Shown here piece by piece: positions 28,121-38,302 of a DNA stretch of 64,000 bases. The DNA comes from Tritrichomonas musculus (Eukaryota; Parabasalia; Tritrichomonadida; Tritrichomonadidae), in assembly GCA_039105265.1 (NCBI GenBank), contig JAPFFF010000044.1, forward strand, positions 620,001 through 684,000, in the 5' to 3' direction. The notes beneath the pieces are model-generated. The model made no database searches. It was given only the letters and a program-made list of their open reading frames with translations, and was not told the origin of the DNA. Numbering within the stretch: position 1 is the stretch's first letter; each line of letters begins with the position of its first letter. A program made the translations under genes and the position numbers.

Positions 28121-29593
28121 ATGAAAACCCATCAGATATCAGATTATAAAATAAATTTAAAAGATTATAAAATTCTCAAAGAGCTCAATCGAGGCGGATT
28201 TGGTGTTGTTTACAAAGTCCGACACAAAAACTCGAATGAAACATTAGCAGCGAAAGTCATTCTTTCAGGTAATTCAGAAAAAATGAAGAAAATGATTGAT
28301 CGAGAGATCAATGTTATGATCCGAGTTGCCCATCCAACAATCATCAATTTTCGCGGTTTTTCACTTGAAGATTTTTCAGATAATCAAAATGTAACGATCA
28401 TCATGGATTTTGCGAAAAGAGGCTCACTTTCTGACATTCTAAAATTGATTAGTCGAGGTTTAACTCCTGAAGAATATGACAACACGACTCGTCAAATCAT
28501 TCTCATTGGAGTTGCTTATGGAATGAAGCATATTCATGATCAACACGCAATTCACAGAGATCTTAAACCTGAGAACATTTTGATTGATGAATATTTTCAT
28601 CCGCACATTTCGGATTTCGGTCTTTCTAAGTTTTGTAAAGTAGGACATTCCAAAGAACAGACTACATTTGGTGGCACTTTTGAATACATGGCTCCAGAAA
28701 TCATAAGAAACCAGCCATATGATGGAAAAGTTGATGTTTATTCATTCGGAATCATAATGTATCAAGTGATTGGAAATTGTTCTGCATATCCACTTTTAGA
28801 GAGACAAAAAATGCCAATTTATCAATTCCAACAAAAAGTTGCCGAAGAAAATTATCGTCCTCATTTTGATGTTGATTTTAATGCGACACAAGCATTGAAA
28901 GAATTGATTGAAAAATGCTGGTCGGCAAAACCTGAAGATCGACCAACTTTTGAAGAAATATTCAATAATCTTGCTTATAATCAAAAATATTCTGTTTATG
29001 GTCTTTACACGACTGAAGATAAAGAAGATGCAGATGAAGATGAATGGGGTGATAAATATTACCTAAAAGACATCGATTTCACTAAAATTGTTGCTTATAC
29101 AAATGAAATAACAAAAACCAAACAAGATACTAATATAATTTTGCTTAATTCAAAACTAGAAGCAAATGAAAAACAAATTAAAGAACAATCAAACAAATTT
29201 TCAGAACAAAGTCGAAAGATATCTGAATTAAGTAAAAAAATTGAAGAACAAAATAAACTAATTTCCAAGCAATATGATAAAATCCATAATTTGAAAGATG
29301 CAATGAAAAAAATGATCAAACAAAAAACTAAACGAGATCAACATATTAAAGAATTGGAAGGACAAATTGATCAACAAAATAAATTAATACAAAATGTCAC
29401 TGATAATAATAATCAAATAGTAAAGGAACAAAATAAACAATTTTTAGAATTGCAAGACCTGAGTCAAAAATTGATCTCACAGAATAAAAAACAAAGTAAA
29501 AGAATCGAAAAGTTAGAAGAACAAATAAAAATGCAAAAGAAAAAACAAAAGATAGAAAAAGTAAAAGATTTAGATCGTGAAATCTCAACATAA
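28121..29593 (+). CDS. TKL-like protein kinase with C-terminal coiled coil
   Basis: 490 residues. The kinase domain spans residues 16-285: glycine loop RGGFGVVYKV (24-33), catalytic lysine AAKV (K45), HRDLKPEN (about 144-151), SDFGL (about 164-168), and MAPEII activation-segment end (about 189). All key residues are present, so it should be active on Ser/Thr. A short acidic linker (KEDADEDEWGDKYY) follows, then a long coiled coil from about 335 to the end (repeated EQNKLI and KKIEEQ units). This layout is common in the large trichomonad kinase family. The protein is probably cytosolic. The final codons already resemble the flanking minisatellite unit. Confidence 0.93.
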   Translation: MKTHQISDYKINLKDYKILKELNRGGFGVVYKVRHKNSNETLAAKVILSGNSEKMKKMIDREINVMIRVAHPTIINFRGFSLEDFSDNQNVTIIMDFAKRGSLSDILKLISRGLTPEEYDNTTRQIILIGVAYGMKHIHDQHAIHRDLKPENILIDEYFHPHISDFGLSKFCKVGHSKEQTTFGGTFEYMAPEIIRNQPYDGKVDVYSFGIIMYQVIGNCSAYPLLERQKMPIYQFQQKVAEENYRPHFDVDFNATQALKELIEKCWSAKPEDRPTFEEIFNNLAYNQKYSVYGLYTTEDKEDADEDEWGDKYYLKDIDFTKIVAYTNEITKTKQDTNIILLNSKLEANEKQIKEQSNKFSEQSRKISELSKKIEEQNKLISKQYDKIHNLKDAMKKMIKQKTKRDQHIKELEGQIDQQNKLIQNVTDNNNQIVKEQNKQFLELQDLSQKLISQNKKQSKRIEKLEEQIKMQKKKQKIEKVKDLDREIST

Positions 29594-31095
29594 AATTTAT
29601 GATATTTCAATATATATTTTATAAGATATCAACATATATTTTATGATATTTCAGCATATATTTTATCTCATTTCAACATATATTTTATGAAATTTCAACA
29701 TATATTTTATTATATTTCAACATATATTTTATTATATTTCATCATATATTTTATAAAATTTCAACATATATTTTATAAAATTTCAACAGATATTTTATAG
29801 GATTTCAACAGATATTTTATCTCATTTTAACATATTTTTTATGCTATTTCAACATATATTTTATAAGATTTCAACGTATATTTTATGCCATTTCAACATA
29901 TATTTTATGAAATTTCAACAGATATTTTATGATATTTCAGCATATATTTTATGATATTTCAACATATATTTTATCTCATTTCAACATATGTTTTATCTCA
30001 TTTCAACATATATTTTATCCCATTTCAATATATATTTTATTATATTTCAACATATATTTTATATCATTTCAAAATATATTTTATGATATTTCAAAATATA
30101 TTTTATGATATTTCAATATATATTTTGTAAGATATCAACATATATTTTATGATATTTCAGCATATATTTTATCTCATTTCAACATATATTTTATGATATT
30201 TCAGCTTATATTTTATCTCATTTCAACATATATTATATGAAATTTCAACAGATATTTTATAAGATTTCAACAGATATTTTATAGGATTTCAACATATATT
30301 TTATCTCATTTTAACATATTTTTTATGACATTTCAACATATGTTTTATAAGATTTCAACGTATATTTTATGCCATTTCAACATATATTTTATAAGATTTC
30401 AACATATATTTTATAAGATTTCAACATATATTTTATCTTATTTCAATATATCTTTTATGCTATTTCAACATATGTTTTATTATATTTCAACATATATTTT
30501 ATATGATTTCAACATATATTTTATGATATTTCAACATATATTTTATCTCATTTCAACATATATTTTATTGTATTTCAACATATATTTTATTATATTTCAA
30601 CATATATTTTATATGATTTCAACATATATTTTATGATATTTCAACATATATTTTATCTCATTTCAACATATATTTTATCTCATTTCAACATATATTTTAT
30701 TGTATTTCAACATGTATTTTATCTCATTTCAACATATATTTTATGCTATTTCAACATATATTTTATGATATTTCAACATATATTTTATAGGATTTCAACA
30801 TATATTTTATGCTATTTCAACATATATTTTATGCTATTTCAACATATATTTTATGATATTTCAACGTATATTTTATAGGATTTCAACATATATTTTATGC
30901 TATTTCAGCGTATATTTTATAAGATTTCAACATATATTTTATGCTATTTCAACGTATATTTTATGCTATTTCAACATATATTCTATGATATTTCAACATA
31001 TATTTTATACCATTTCAACATATATTTTATACAATTTCAACATATATTTTATGATATTTCAACGTATATTTATGACATTTTTACATATATTTCAT
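29594..31095 (+). repeat. Minisatellite of about 68 units of 22 bp
   Basis: The unit is ATTTCAACATATATTTTAT plus a variable 3-4 base linker (GATA, CTCA, GCTA, AAGA, AGGA, TATA and others). The array is continuous for about 1.5 kb. Because 22 is not divisible by three, all frames can be open and give short Ile/Tyr/Phe-rich ORFs, which are not called as genes. The first degenerate unit overlaps the kinase stop codon. The last units decay into A/T-rich sequence near 31095. Confidence 0.92.
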
Positions 31096-31267
31096 TAAAT
31101 TTAAATATTTTTTTTCATAAAATTTCTAAATGCCATATTAATAAGATATGTATCAACTATTTTAGTAATAATAAATTATAAGTAAAATATTTTTTTTTAA
31201 ATAATTATAATCTTTTTCTCCTGTCTCTCTTTTTTAAATATATGTTGAATTGAGATAGATACTTATA

Positions 31268-32826
31268 ATGGAATTATGTGAAAATTTGTTGTTTTTGCAG
31301 AATACAATGCTGTTTGTTGGATTGCTGCTTGTGATTTGTGTGTTATCTGGTACATTTTATAATCCCTCTCATCAATAATAAAGATTTTGTTAGCTATTGT
31401 CATGGTAAATCGATTGAAATCGATGATTAAAAAGATTTGGAATTAAATTATTTATCAAAAGAATACGAAATTGATTCGTTATTAGATACTACCAATCAAT
31501 ATAAAATTAACATAGACCAACTTTTATTAAAAGTATATTTGTTCAATATTAATTAACAAGACAATCAAATTTATGAAGATGCAATTTCGCAACGTTTAAA
31601 TGAATTCATTGGCAATGAAGATTTAATAAAATTAACATAGACCAACTTTTATTAAAAGTATATTTTTCCAAAGGATTATATTTTGGCTTATCAGATTCGA
31701 CAGAAGAAAATGATTATCAACTTGAAATGACTGATGAATTAGTTGTAATCACAGGAAAAAAATCTCGTGTCTCGCTGGCTACCCGCAGTACTTGTGCAGA
31801 GGTGGCTCATTCAAGCCATATTGCAAGTGGGGAGTTACTGATGATATATTTTGTGCTGGCAATGATGAAACGATCACTTTTTTAGATTCGATTTTAGACG
31901 AAGTTCTCTCTATTTTCACCTAGAATTTATATGTCCATCTCGGAGGCACTGAAGCACCGAAAACGCGCTGGAATTCATGTCCGAAATGCCAACAGCGAAT
32001 CAAAGATGAAGGATTGAAGGATTCAGCACAGCTTCAGCAATGATTCACGAAGCATTTCGCTACTTATTTGGAATCAAAAGGACGAAGACTCGTTGGCTGG
32101 GATGACATCATTGAAGGCGGCCTTGAACTGCCGAAAAGCGGCGTTGTAATGTCATATCGAGCAAAAGGAGGAGGCAAAAAGGCAGCCAATTTGGGATACA
32201 ATGTAATCATGCCTCCTGGCGATTATGGCTGCTATTTTGATTACTACCAATTCAGAGGGAAAGACAAATACGAATATTTGAGTAATCTGGGCACTTTAAA
32301 GATGATGTATTACTTCGATCCTGTCCAGCTTGTTGCTGAAGATAAGAGATACTTGGTGCTAGGCGCACAAGGGAATTTGTCTTCAGAATACATCTGGGAA
32401 AGAAGCGACCTTCTCTATAAAGCATTTCCGAGAATTTTGGCTCTCGCCGAATCATCCTGGTGTCCTGTTGATAACACAGATTGGGAGAGATTCTTGAGAG
32501 ATCTTGATCAATCTCATTATCAGAAAATTCTTGACATGGGAATCGAAAACGCAGCACCAATAAGTCTCGGTGATTCGACTAAATGGGAAAAACACTACTT
32601 CGTGGAAGAAAAGTGGCTCTCCGCTTCTTTCGCTGCATCTGGTTCTTTCAATCAGAAAGGCACTTATGGCATTGCTTTCATACATTCAAATAGATTGAGT
32701 AAGATTAAGATAAGAAACGTCAAGCTCCTCATAAATAATGCTGTCGTTGGTTCCGACGACCACGAAGGAACAGCTGGAAAACATGGAATAAACAACATTT
32801 ATACAATGACGATAAGTTTTTGCTGA
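31268..32826 (+). pseudogene. Decayed GH20 beta-N-acetylhexosaminidase
   Basis: A 36-codon 5' piece encodes a signal-like hydrophobic stretch (MLFVGLLLVICVLSGTFYNP). After a damaged middle, recognisable GH20 sequence follows: AGYPQYLC, WGVTDDIFCAG, VHLGGTEAPKTRW, CPKCQQRIKDEGL, then SKGRRLVGWDDIIEGGL and AESSWCP from 32068 on. In GH20 the acid/base pair is in H-x-GGDE; here the Asp is Thr, so the catalytic centre is lost. Several stops interrupt the frame before 32068 and a part of the N-terminal catalytic domain is missing. The intact gene would cleave terminal N-acetylhexosamines as a secreted or lysosomal enzyme. Base composition is less AT-rich than the flanks. Confidence 0.85.
31501..31665 (+). 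repeat. 40-bp direct duplication inside the hexosaminidase remnant
   Basis: The 40 bp at 31501-31540 (ATAAAATTAACATAGACCAA and on) recur at 31626-31665 with at most a base difference. Spacing is 125 bp. A tandem segmental duplication within the pseudogene is the simplest reading. Confidence 0.8.
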
Positions 32827-33193
32827 AATAGAAGCTGTTGATAGAATTGACAGTTCTGGATATGTCCATGTGTTCGATCATGATGAGAAAAATTAAACTT
32901 GACTCTTTTCCTTTAACACTAAAATATTTTAGTTTAATTTTTAAATGACCAAGAAAAAATAACATCATTTTGGAACTTCTTCTCACAATTCATTATCTTC
33001 ATTCAAAAAACTACATTTATCATAACAAAATTTATTCTTGTTCTGTTAAAATTTCGAAAAAAAAATTTTATAAAAAATTTTATAAAAAATTTTATAAAAA
33101 AATTTTTTTAATAAACTCATTGAATTTTATAAAACTTTTTGAAGTAAATAATTGAATTTTTTTGAAAGTATTGCAAAGTCCCAAAATATGATT
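32827..33193. other. AT-rich intergenic region with simple repeats
   Basis: No gene is recognised. It includes three to four tandem copies of TTTTATAAAAAA near 33067-33105, which give a meaningless Lys/Phe/Tyr reading. The 3' end leads into the initiator-like start of the next gene. Confidence 0.5.
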
Positions 33194-33207
33194 TCATTTT
33201 TTAAATG
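33194..33207 (+). promoter_or_regulatory. Initiator-like start element
   Basis: TCATTTTTTAAATG, with the ATG at the end. It fits the trichomonad initiator TCA-Y-(T/A) placed a few bases before the start codon, and it is identical to the start of the BTB/discoidin gene on the other strand (37014-37027). Confidence 0.65.
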
Positions 33208-33534
33208 TTACATATAGAAAACAAGACTGAAATCCAAAAAAAGATGGATGAAATGTTAGAAAATAAATTTGAATGTCCAGATGAAGCACTTACTGTATCT
33301 AAAGCTCGTTTTGTAAGATATATCTTTTCAGAAAAACGTAAAGAAAGGAAAATTGGCCCATATGGTCTTACTATGGAAGAAATTAATGAAGAAGGAGAAA
33401 AATTACTTGACAAATATATAGATGAAAAGCTTGCAGAAAATAAAGATAATTATACCGATCTTCTCTACGAATTGTGTTATCCAATATATTTTTATTCATA
33501 CAAGAAAGGTTATGAAATATTTTGTCAAGAATAA
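33205..33534 (+). CDS. Small hypothetical host protein
   Basis: 109 residues starting MLHIENKTEIQKKMDEM. It appears soluble and helical, rich in E, K and Y (YGLTMEEINEEGEKLLD; LLYELCYPIYFYSYKKGYEIF). No signal peptide, membrane segment or known motif is seen. It is supported as a gene by the initiator-like sequence 11 bp before the ATG and by a TAAA at the stop. It may be a short member of an unannotated lineage-specific family. Confidence 0.6.
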   Translation: MLHIENKTEIQKKMDEMLENKFECPDEALTVSKARFVRYIFSEKRKERKIGPYGLTMEEINEEGEKLLDKYIDEKLAENKDNYTDLLYELCYPIYFYSYKKGYEIFCQE

Positions 33535-33580
33535 ATATTAAATGCAATTTAAAATAAATAAAAGCACAATATTTTTAAAA

Positions 33581-34788
33581 TTAGGTGTGGAAATTTATCC
33601 TTGAAACAAAATTTTATCCTAAATTTATCCTAATTTTTTTTTTTAAGAAAAACTCGTAAATTTTAAGTAATGATCTGAGGAAAGCGTGGAAAAACAAAAA
33701 AAAACAAAATTTTTTAATTTAAATATAATATTTATTTATTATTAAAAAGTAAAGTTGTTGTTTAAATAATATCATTTTTAGCTGTTTTATTATCATTATT
33801 TGGAATATTATTTAAAATTTTTATTGCAATTTTCAAAATTTGCGAGAATTGCTTTTTTTTCATCGAAAAAAATTAGTTAATCAAAAACAATGATGAATAT
33901 GTAAAAAAAGGTAACAAAATATTTTTTTTCTTCATCTCACATTATAATATAATGATGTGATTGGTTAAAAAATCATCGTTTTTTTTATAAATAATCATAT
34001 CTTTTGTTTATCATTATTAAATTCTTATTAATATCTATATATATAGTTTATGTATATTATTAAATATATATATGGTATAAAATGAAGTTAATTAATTTTA
34101 TTATTTGGAATATTCATTTTGAATTAATTCTATCAATTAAAAAAATTCAATGCCCGATTAACTATTTTTGAATTCTATAACTTTTTTTATTTATAGCTTT
34201 ATTGAAATTATTTCAATAAGTATATTCAATATCTTTTTGAAATAAATATAATATAATATATGATATATCATATATTTATTGTAGATTTTACGTATTTTTA
34301 GATTCAATTATATTCAAAATTTTAGAAAATTTTGAGAGTAAATTAATAGAAAAATATTTTACGTTTAGAAATATTTTTTTTTTTGGATGGAATCAACTTT
34401 GTTTACAATAGAAAGCATTTAATCATTATATGAACAGCAATTATCGTTAATAGTTCTAGCAATTTGTAACAAATTTTATCCTGTTTTTCTATTTTTGCTT
34501 ACTTTTTTTTTTTATTTTTTATTAACTTCGATACTGACTGTCAATTTAATATTCAGCGATATATTTACAAAACAAAATTTATTTATCTACTGCAATATTG
34601 CAAAAAAAAAAATCCAAAATTTTTATTTTTATTCCAAAATTTTTATACTTTCTTTTTTTCTCCAAAAAAAAAGCATATATAAATAGATACAATTTATCAT
34701 ACACCACTTTTGCTTATTTTTTTTTATTTTTTTTTTTTATCCTAAACTTATCCTAAAAAGTGACAAAAGGATAAATTTCCACAACTAA
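33581..34788. mobile_element. Non-autonomous TIR element (Mutator-like MITE candidate)
   Basis: The ends are inverted: TTAGGTGTGGAAATTTATCC on the left and, reverse-complemented, TTAGTTGTGGAAATTTATCC on the right, followed inside by TTATCC repeats on both sides. The 9 bp TTTTTAAAA flank both ends (33572-33580 and 34789-34797). A 9-bp target duplication is typical of Mutator-like elements. The 1.2 kb interior is A/T-rich and has no credible transposase. The duplication is low in complexity, so the superfamily call is tentative. Confidence 0.6.
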
Positions 34789-34797
34789 TTTTTAAAA

Positions 34798-35651
34798 TTC
34801 AATTATAATGAATTTTTTTTTTATTTCTTCCATTTTTCATTTTATTACAATATTAAGAAATATATATTGATATTATCATCAGTAAAAACAACAAAACAGC
34901 AAATTTTATTTTTAAAAAATGAAAGATCTTTACCAAATTCAATTTATGACCCCAAATGACAAGAATAAAATGAAAATATTGTAACAATTAGAATAATGAT
35001 TTAATTAATCCAGAAACATGTTTTTGCTTTCTTTGAATCCCGTCATATTTGAATCAATTGATTCATAATTCAATCTTTAATCTGAATCAAACATTCAAAG
35101 CTCACAATGGAATTGAATGAAAAAGGAAACCAAAACTTCAAATATATCTTTTAATTTTTTCTTCAGCTAATTTTAAAAAACTCAATTTTTCTGAATAGTA
35201 TTGAAAAATGAAAATAATCAACTCAATTTTGAAATAAATAATTATAGGTTTTCAATGAGGAATTGAAAATTGAGTTTTATGCAAAAATGAAAACCAGTTT
35301 ATGTTAAAATCTTGATGTTAAATAATAAAATCATGTATGCCTTTCGGGAGTCCCGGGTAAACTCGGATAATTAAACGGTCTTCCTCGCAATTATTCCTCG
35401 AACTTTTTTCGAGAAAAAGATTTTACTCTAACGTATTTTTTTTTAGATCACATTTTTTTACTCGGGTAAATTTTGACTTTTTTACCCCAAAAACTCGAAT
35501 TTAAAATTATATGAAAAATAATAAAAAAATAAGCATTATTCATTTTCAAAATGAATCATTTTGCTGGAAAATCAACTTTTTAGTGAATGTTTTATATTTA
35601 TATATATAGATAAATTGAAGCAAAATTCGATATCCATTTTTACCTATTTAT
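34798..35651. other. AT-rich intergenic region with a GC-richer island
   Basis: No gene is recognised. At 35340-35500 a less AT-rich island contains CGGGAGTCCCGGGTAAACTC and a related CTCGGGTAAA further on, which could be the remnant of a transposon end or a decayed gene. The rest is A/T-rich. Confidence 0.4.
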
Positions 35652-37016
35652 TTATTTTTTGGCAACAATTTTGTCAGCAAGTTTTCCAAAGAATTCGATT
35701 GAATTAAAATATGTATAATATCTATTGAACGATGGATAGCCAATCCAGCTGTAGCCAGTTTGACGGAGTCTAACATAACGATAAAAATCATTTAATTTTT
35801 TGGATACCTGAAAGTTGGCAGTTTTGTTTGATCCATTCAACGTAGAATCGTTTGTACGCCGATCAATTTCCTCCCATTCGTAGAAATCTTTGGAGACTTC
35901 AACAACCCAATTCCTCAAGTGGCCTGCTTCATTTGGTCCATTGAAATGCGACTTGATTGTGTAACTTGATATTTGAACAGGTTTGTCCATGAAGTCAAAT
36001 TGAATGTATGTGTCAGGATCTCCATTTGATTGATAGAAATTATTCCGATTGAAATCGACAAGATTTTTCGGATGTCTATTCAATATGTTGTTAATTGAAT
36101 TTGAGGTGATATTGACAGTTCCATTATCATGAACATTTCCGCCAGACAGATTTGTCAAATGCCACAGAATTCCATTGAATTCGTAGTTGTTTGTTGATGG
36201 GAAATTTTTATGTGGACGTTTTATTTTTTTGGATGCTTCACCTTGTTTATTTTCTTTTGAATTTGTTTGACCAAGTCGTGAACAAATGGAAGTCCAAAGT
36301 TCTGAATTGAGATCATTAATATTGAATATTTTAATGAATTCATTAAATTTTGAAGCACTCAAGTTATCAAATAAAACTTTTGAAAATAGATATGAACTTG
36401 ATGAATTTGATTCATATAAATCTATCAAAAAGTCTAGCAATAAATCTTCATCTGTGATTTTTAATGTTTCTCGTGAGATGATTTCTTCGATTATTTCGAG
36501 CGGCAATTCTTTTATTTCTTCTTTTGATATTTCTGAAAAGTGCATTGAAATGAATGAAATAATGTTTGCAATATTTTTTTGTTGACAATCTATTCCTCCT
36601 AAATTACAGGAATAAATTTCATAAAGTGTTTGAAGGATTGAAACACAATTTTCAATATTTATTGAATTTAAGCATTCAGACTGAATTCTAATGTATTCAT
36701 CTATGTTGCCAAGTTGGTAAAAGTATGTTGAAAATTCTGCCTTAAGAGTTGAATCAAGGTGTATATTATCCAAATTGCATAAATTCAAAAAATCAGGAAA
36801 ATGATTTTCTTTTATATTTACAGTGTTAATATAAAATTCATCAATACTTTCGTCTGAAAAGTGCAATCTTCTGATTTTTGGTGATAAGATATCAGCAACT
36901 ATTCGATTAGTTGAGTATTTCTTCCCGTTTACAATGAAAGTAAAATTCTTCTCATACTTATCAAATGGTATATCTTTTAAATTTTTTTCGTTGAGAGAAT
37001 AATTTAATTCTTCCAT
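35652..37016 (-). CDS. BTB-like plus F5/8-type-C (discoidin) domain protein
   Basis: 454 residues. Residues about 25-95 resemble a BTB fold (FTFIVNGKKYSTNRIVADILSP... with a typical I-x-x-LHF-x-D spacing), followed by a helical BACK-like region (100-240). A low-complexity linker (KENKQGEASKKIKRPH) precedes a discoidin-like F5/8-C domain (about 280-450; NRNNFYQSNGDPDTYIQFDF, RNWVVEVSKDFYEWEEI, RYVRLRQTG). This architecture is strongly expanded in trichomonads. It probably serves as an adaptor with a ligand-binding domain; the partner is unknown. The start is supported by the initiator-like TCATTTTTTAAATG. Confidence 0.87.
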   Translation of the reverse strand: MEELNYSLNEKNLKDIPFDKYEKNFTFIVNGKKYSTNRIVADILSPKIRRLHFSDESIDEFYINTVNIKENHFPDFLNLCNLDNIHLDSTLKAEFSTYFYQLGNIDEYIRIQSECLNSINIENCVSILQTLYEIYSCNLGGIDCQQKNIANIISFISMHFSEISKEEIKELPLEIIEEIISRETLKITDEDLLLDFLIDLYESNSSSSYLFSKVLFDNLSASKFNEFIKIFNINDLNSELWTSICSRLGQTNSKENKQGEASKKIKRPHKNFPSTNNYEFNGILWHLTNLSGGNVHDNGTVNITSNSINNILNRHPKNLVDFNRNNFYQSNGDPDTYIQFDFMDKPVQISSYTIKSHFNGPNEAGHLRNWVVEVSKDFYEWEEIDRRTNDSTLNGSNKTANFQVSKKLNDFYRYVRLRQTGYSWIGYPSFNRYYTYFNSIEFFGKLADKIVAKK

Positions 37017-37027
37017 TTAAAAAATGA
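37014..37027 (-). promoter_or_regulatory. Initiator-like start element of the BTB/discoidin gene
   Basis: On the minus strand this reads TCATTTTTTAAATG, identical over 14 bp to the start of the unrelated gene at 33205. It fits the trichomonad initiator consensus with a very short 5' untranslated region. Confidence 0.65.
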
Positions 37028-37077
37028 CACACAAAATAAATTTTAATTTATTTTTTTTCCATTTTGAATGGCTAAAT

Positions 37078-37098
37078 GGCAGAGATTTAATCTCTGCC
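37078..37098. other. Perfect 10-bp-stem palindrome
   Basis: GGCAGAGATT, one base, then AATCTCTGCC. It lies in the spacer between the divergent BTB/discoidin and methyltransferase starts. It could be a protein-binding palindrome or a small transposon relic; nothing else supports a function. Confidence 0.4.
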
Positions 37099-37275
37099 CA
37101 TAATTATTAAACAGAATAAATAGTTTTTTATCTCAATTTCATTTTCTTTTGTAAATCTTTGTAACTTGATTGACAATTTATTTTAATTGTCATTCAAATA
37201 AAAATATTGAATGGTTTACGAATTATTTTTTCTCAAAAAATTGAATATTTATCAATTATTTTGTGAAAATTGTGA

Positions 37276-37413
37276 ATGAATTTCGAAAAAACATTCGATA
37301 ATGCCACCATGGATTATGACCAAAGCCGCCCCGCCTACCCAGAAGAACTATATCAGGATATTTTCCAGTATAAACCAGTTACAAAGAACAATTATGTACT
37401 AGAAATCGGCCTT
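37276..37413 (+). pseudogene. SAM-dependent methyltransferase, 5' part (split by element 2)
   Basis: 46 codons starting MNFEKTFDNATMDYDQSRPAYPEEL and reading into motif I (VLEIG) before element 2 begins. The GCCTT at 37409-37413 recurs at 59067-59071, where the frame continues as LGTGKA. The N-terminus is typical of small bacterial class I methyltransferases. The base composition is richer in GC than its surroundings, which suggests transfer from bacteria. The gene cannot make a full enzyme while the insertion is present. Confidence 0.85.
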
Positions 37414-37746
37414 AGTAGTGTATATGAGATAAGCAGTGGGGGGTTAATAATTGTTCACGTCACATTACACAGTTATTCTATATATAATGATTTCACCAAT
37501 CCGCAACTCACTGCTTTTTAGAATCTATGATATCATTATTTTAATTCACGCCTTATCTACATATTAATTTTAAATCAATAAATTTTGTTATATGTGATAA
37601 TATTATTACAAATTTTTTTAAAATTTAATTTCACCACTGATTCATCACCACTTCATAAATGATTTTAATAAATTTTATCCTCAAATCTCAAAAGTCAAAA
37701 AGGCATTTGACCAGCCGCAAAGCGGCTTGAAAACATAAATTTTATA
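37414..37746 (+). repeat. Left terminal inverted repeat of element 2 (core)
   Basis: 333 bp matching the reverse complement of 58735-59066 at about 99%. The outer end is AGTAGTGTATATGAGATAAG. It contains the GC-rich hairpin AGCCGCAAAGCGGCT at 37713-37727. Confidence 0.95.
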
Positions 37747-38200
37747 ACATAAAAGTGAAAAATTAAAAAAAAAAATTCGTTATTTCCGAAATGTCTGATA
37801 ATTTGAACGTTTCTCAATTTACAAATTCGTTATTTCCGAAATGTCTGATAATTTGAACGTTTCTCAATTTACAAATTCGTTATTTCCGAAATGTCTGATA
37901 ATTTGAATACTTCGCCACGGGCTCAAACTTTTCAAAGTTTCACACAAATCGAAAAAATTTTATAAAATACGTTATATCCGAAATGTCTGATAATTTGAAT
38001 TAAATGTCTGATAAATTGAATAAAATGTCTGATAAATTGAATACTCACATAAATCGAAAAAATTTTAAAAATACGTTATTTCCGAAATGTCTGATAATTT
38101 GAATACTCACACAAATCGAAAAAATTTTATAAAATACGTTATTTCTGAAATGTCTGATAATTTGAATACTCAAACAAAATCGAAAAAAAAATTTTTTTAA
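37747..38200 (+). repeat. Left subterminal repeats of element 2
   Basis: About eight copies of a unit with core CCGAAATGTCTGATAATTTG, some complete and some reduced to ATGTCTGATAAATTGAATAA. The last copies are followed by AATCGAAAAAATTT words. The reverse-complementary family occurs inside the right end with a different copy number. Confidence 0.9.
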
Positions 38201-38302
38201 ATAAACGTTCTCCAAAAATAAATAATTTTTTATAAATAAACGTTTTCAAAAATTTTTAAATTAGTTTAAAATTTATTTTTCAAATTTTTTATTTCTATAT
38301 AA

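Noticed and set aside
29594-31095. CRISPR-like array (constant repeats with variable spacers)
   Set aside because: The variable part is only 3-4 bases, the organism is a eukaryote by all other signs, and no cas genes are present; it is a minisatellite.
30325-31181. Several Ile/Tyr/Phe-rich open frames of 80-103 codons in the minisatellite
   Set aside because: They are produced by the 22-bp repeat, which lacks stops in several frames; no start context or non-repeat sequence supports them.
32970-33155. Plus-strand ORF of 61 codons
   Set aside because: More than half is a TTTTATAAAAAA simple repeat; not a gene.
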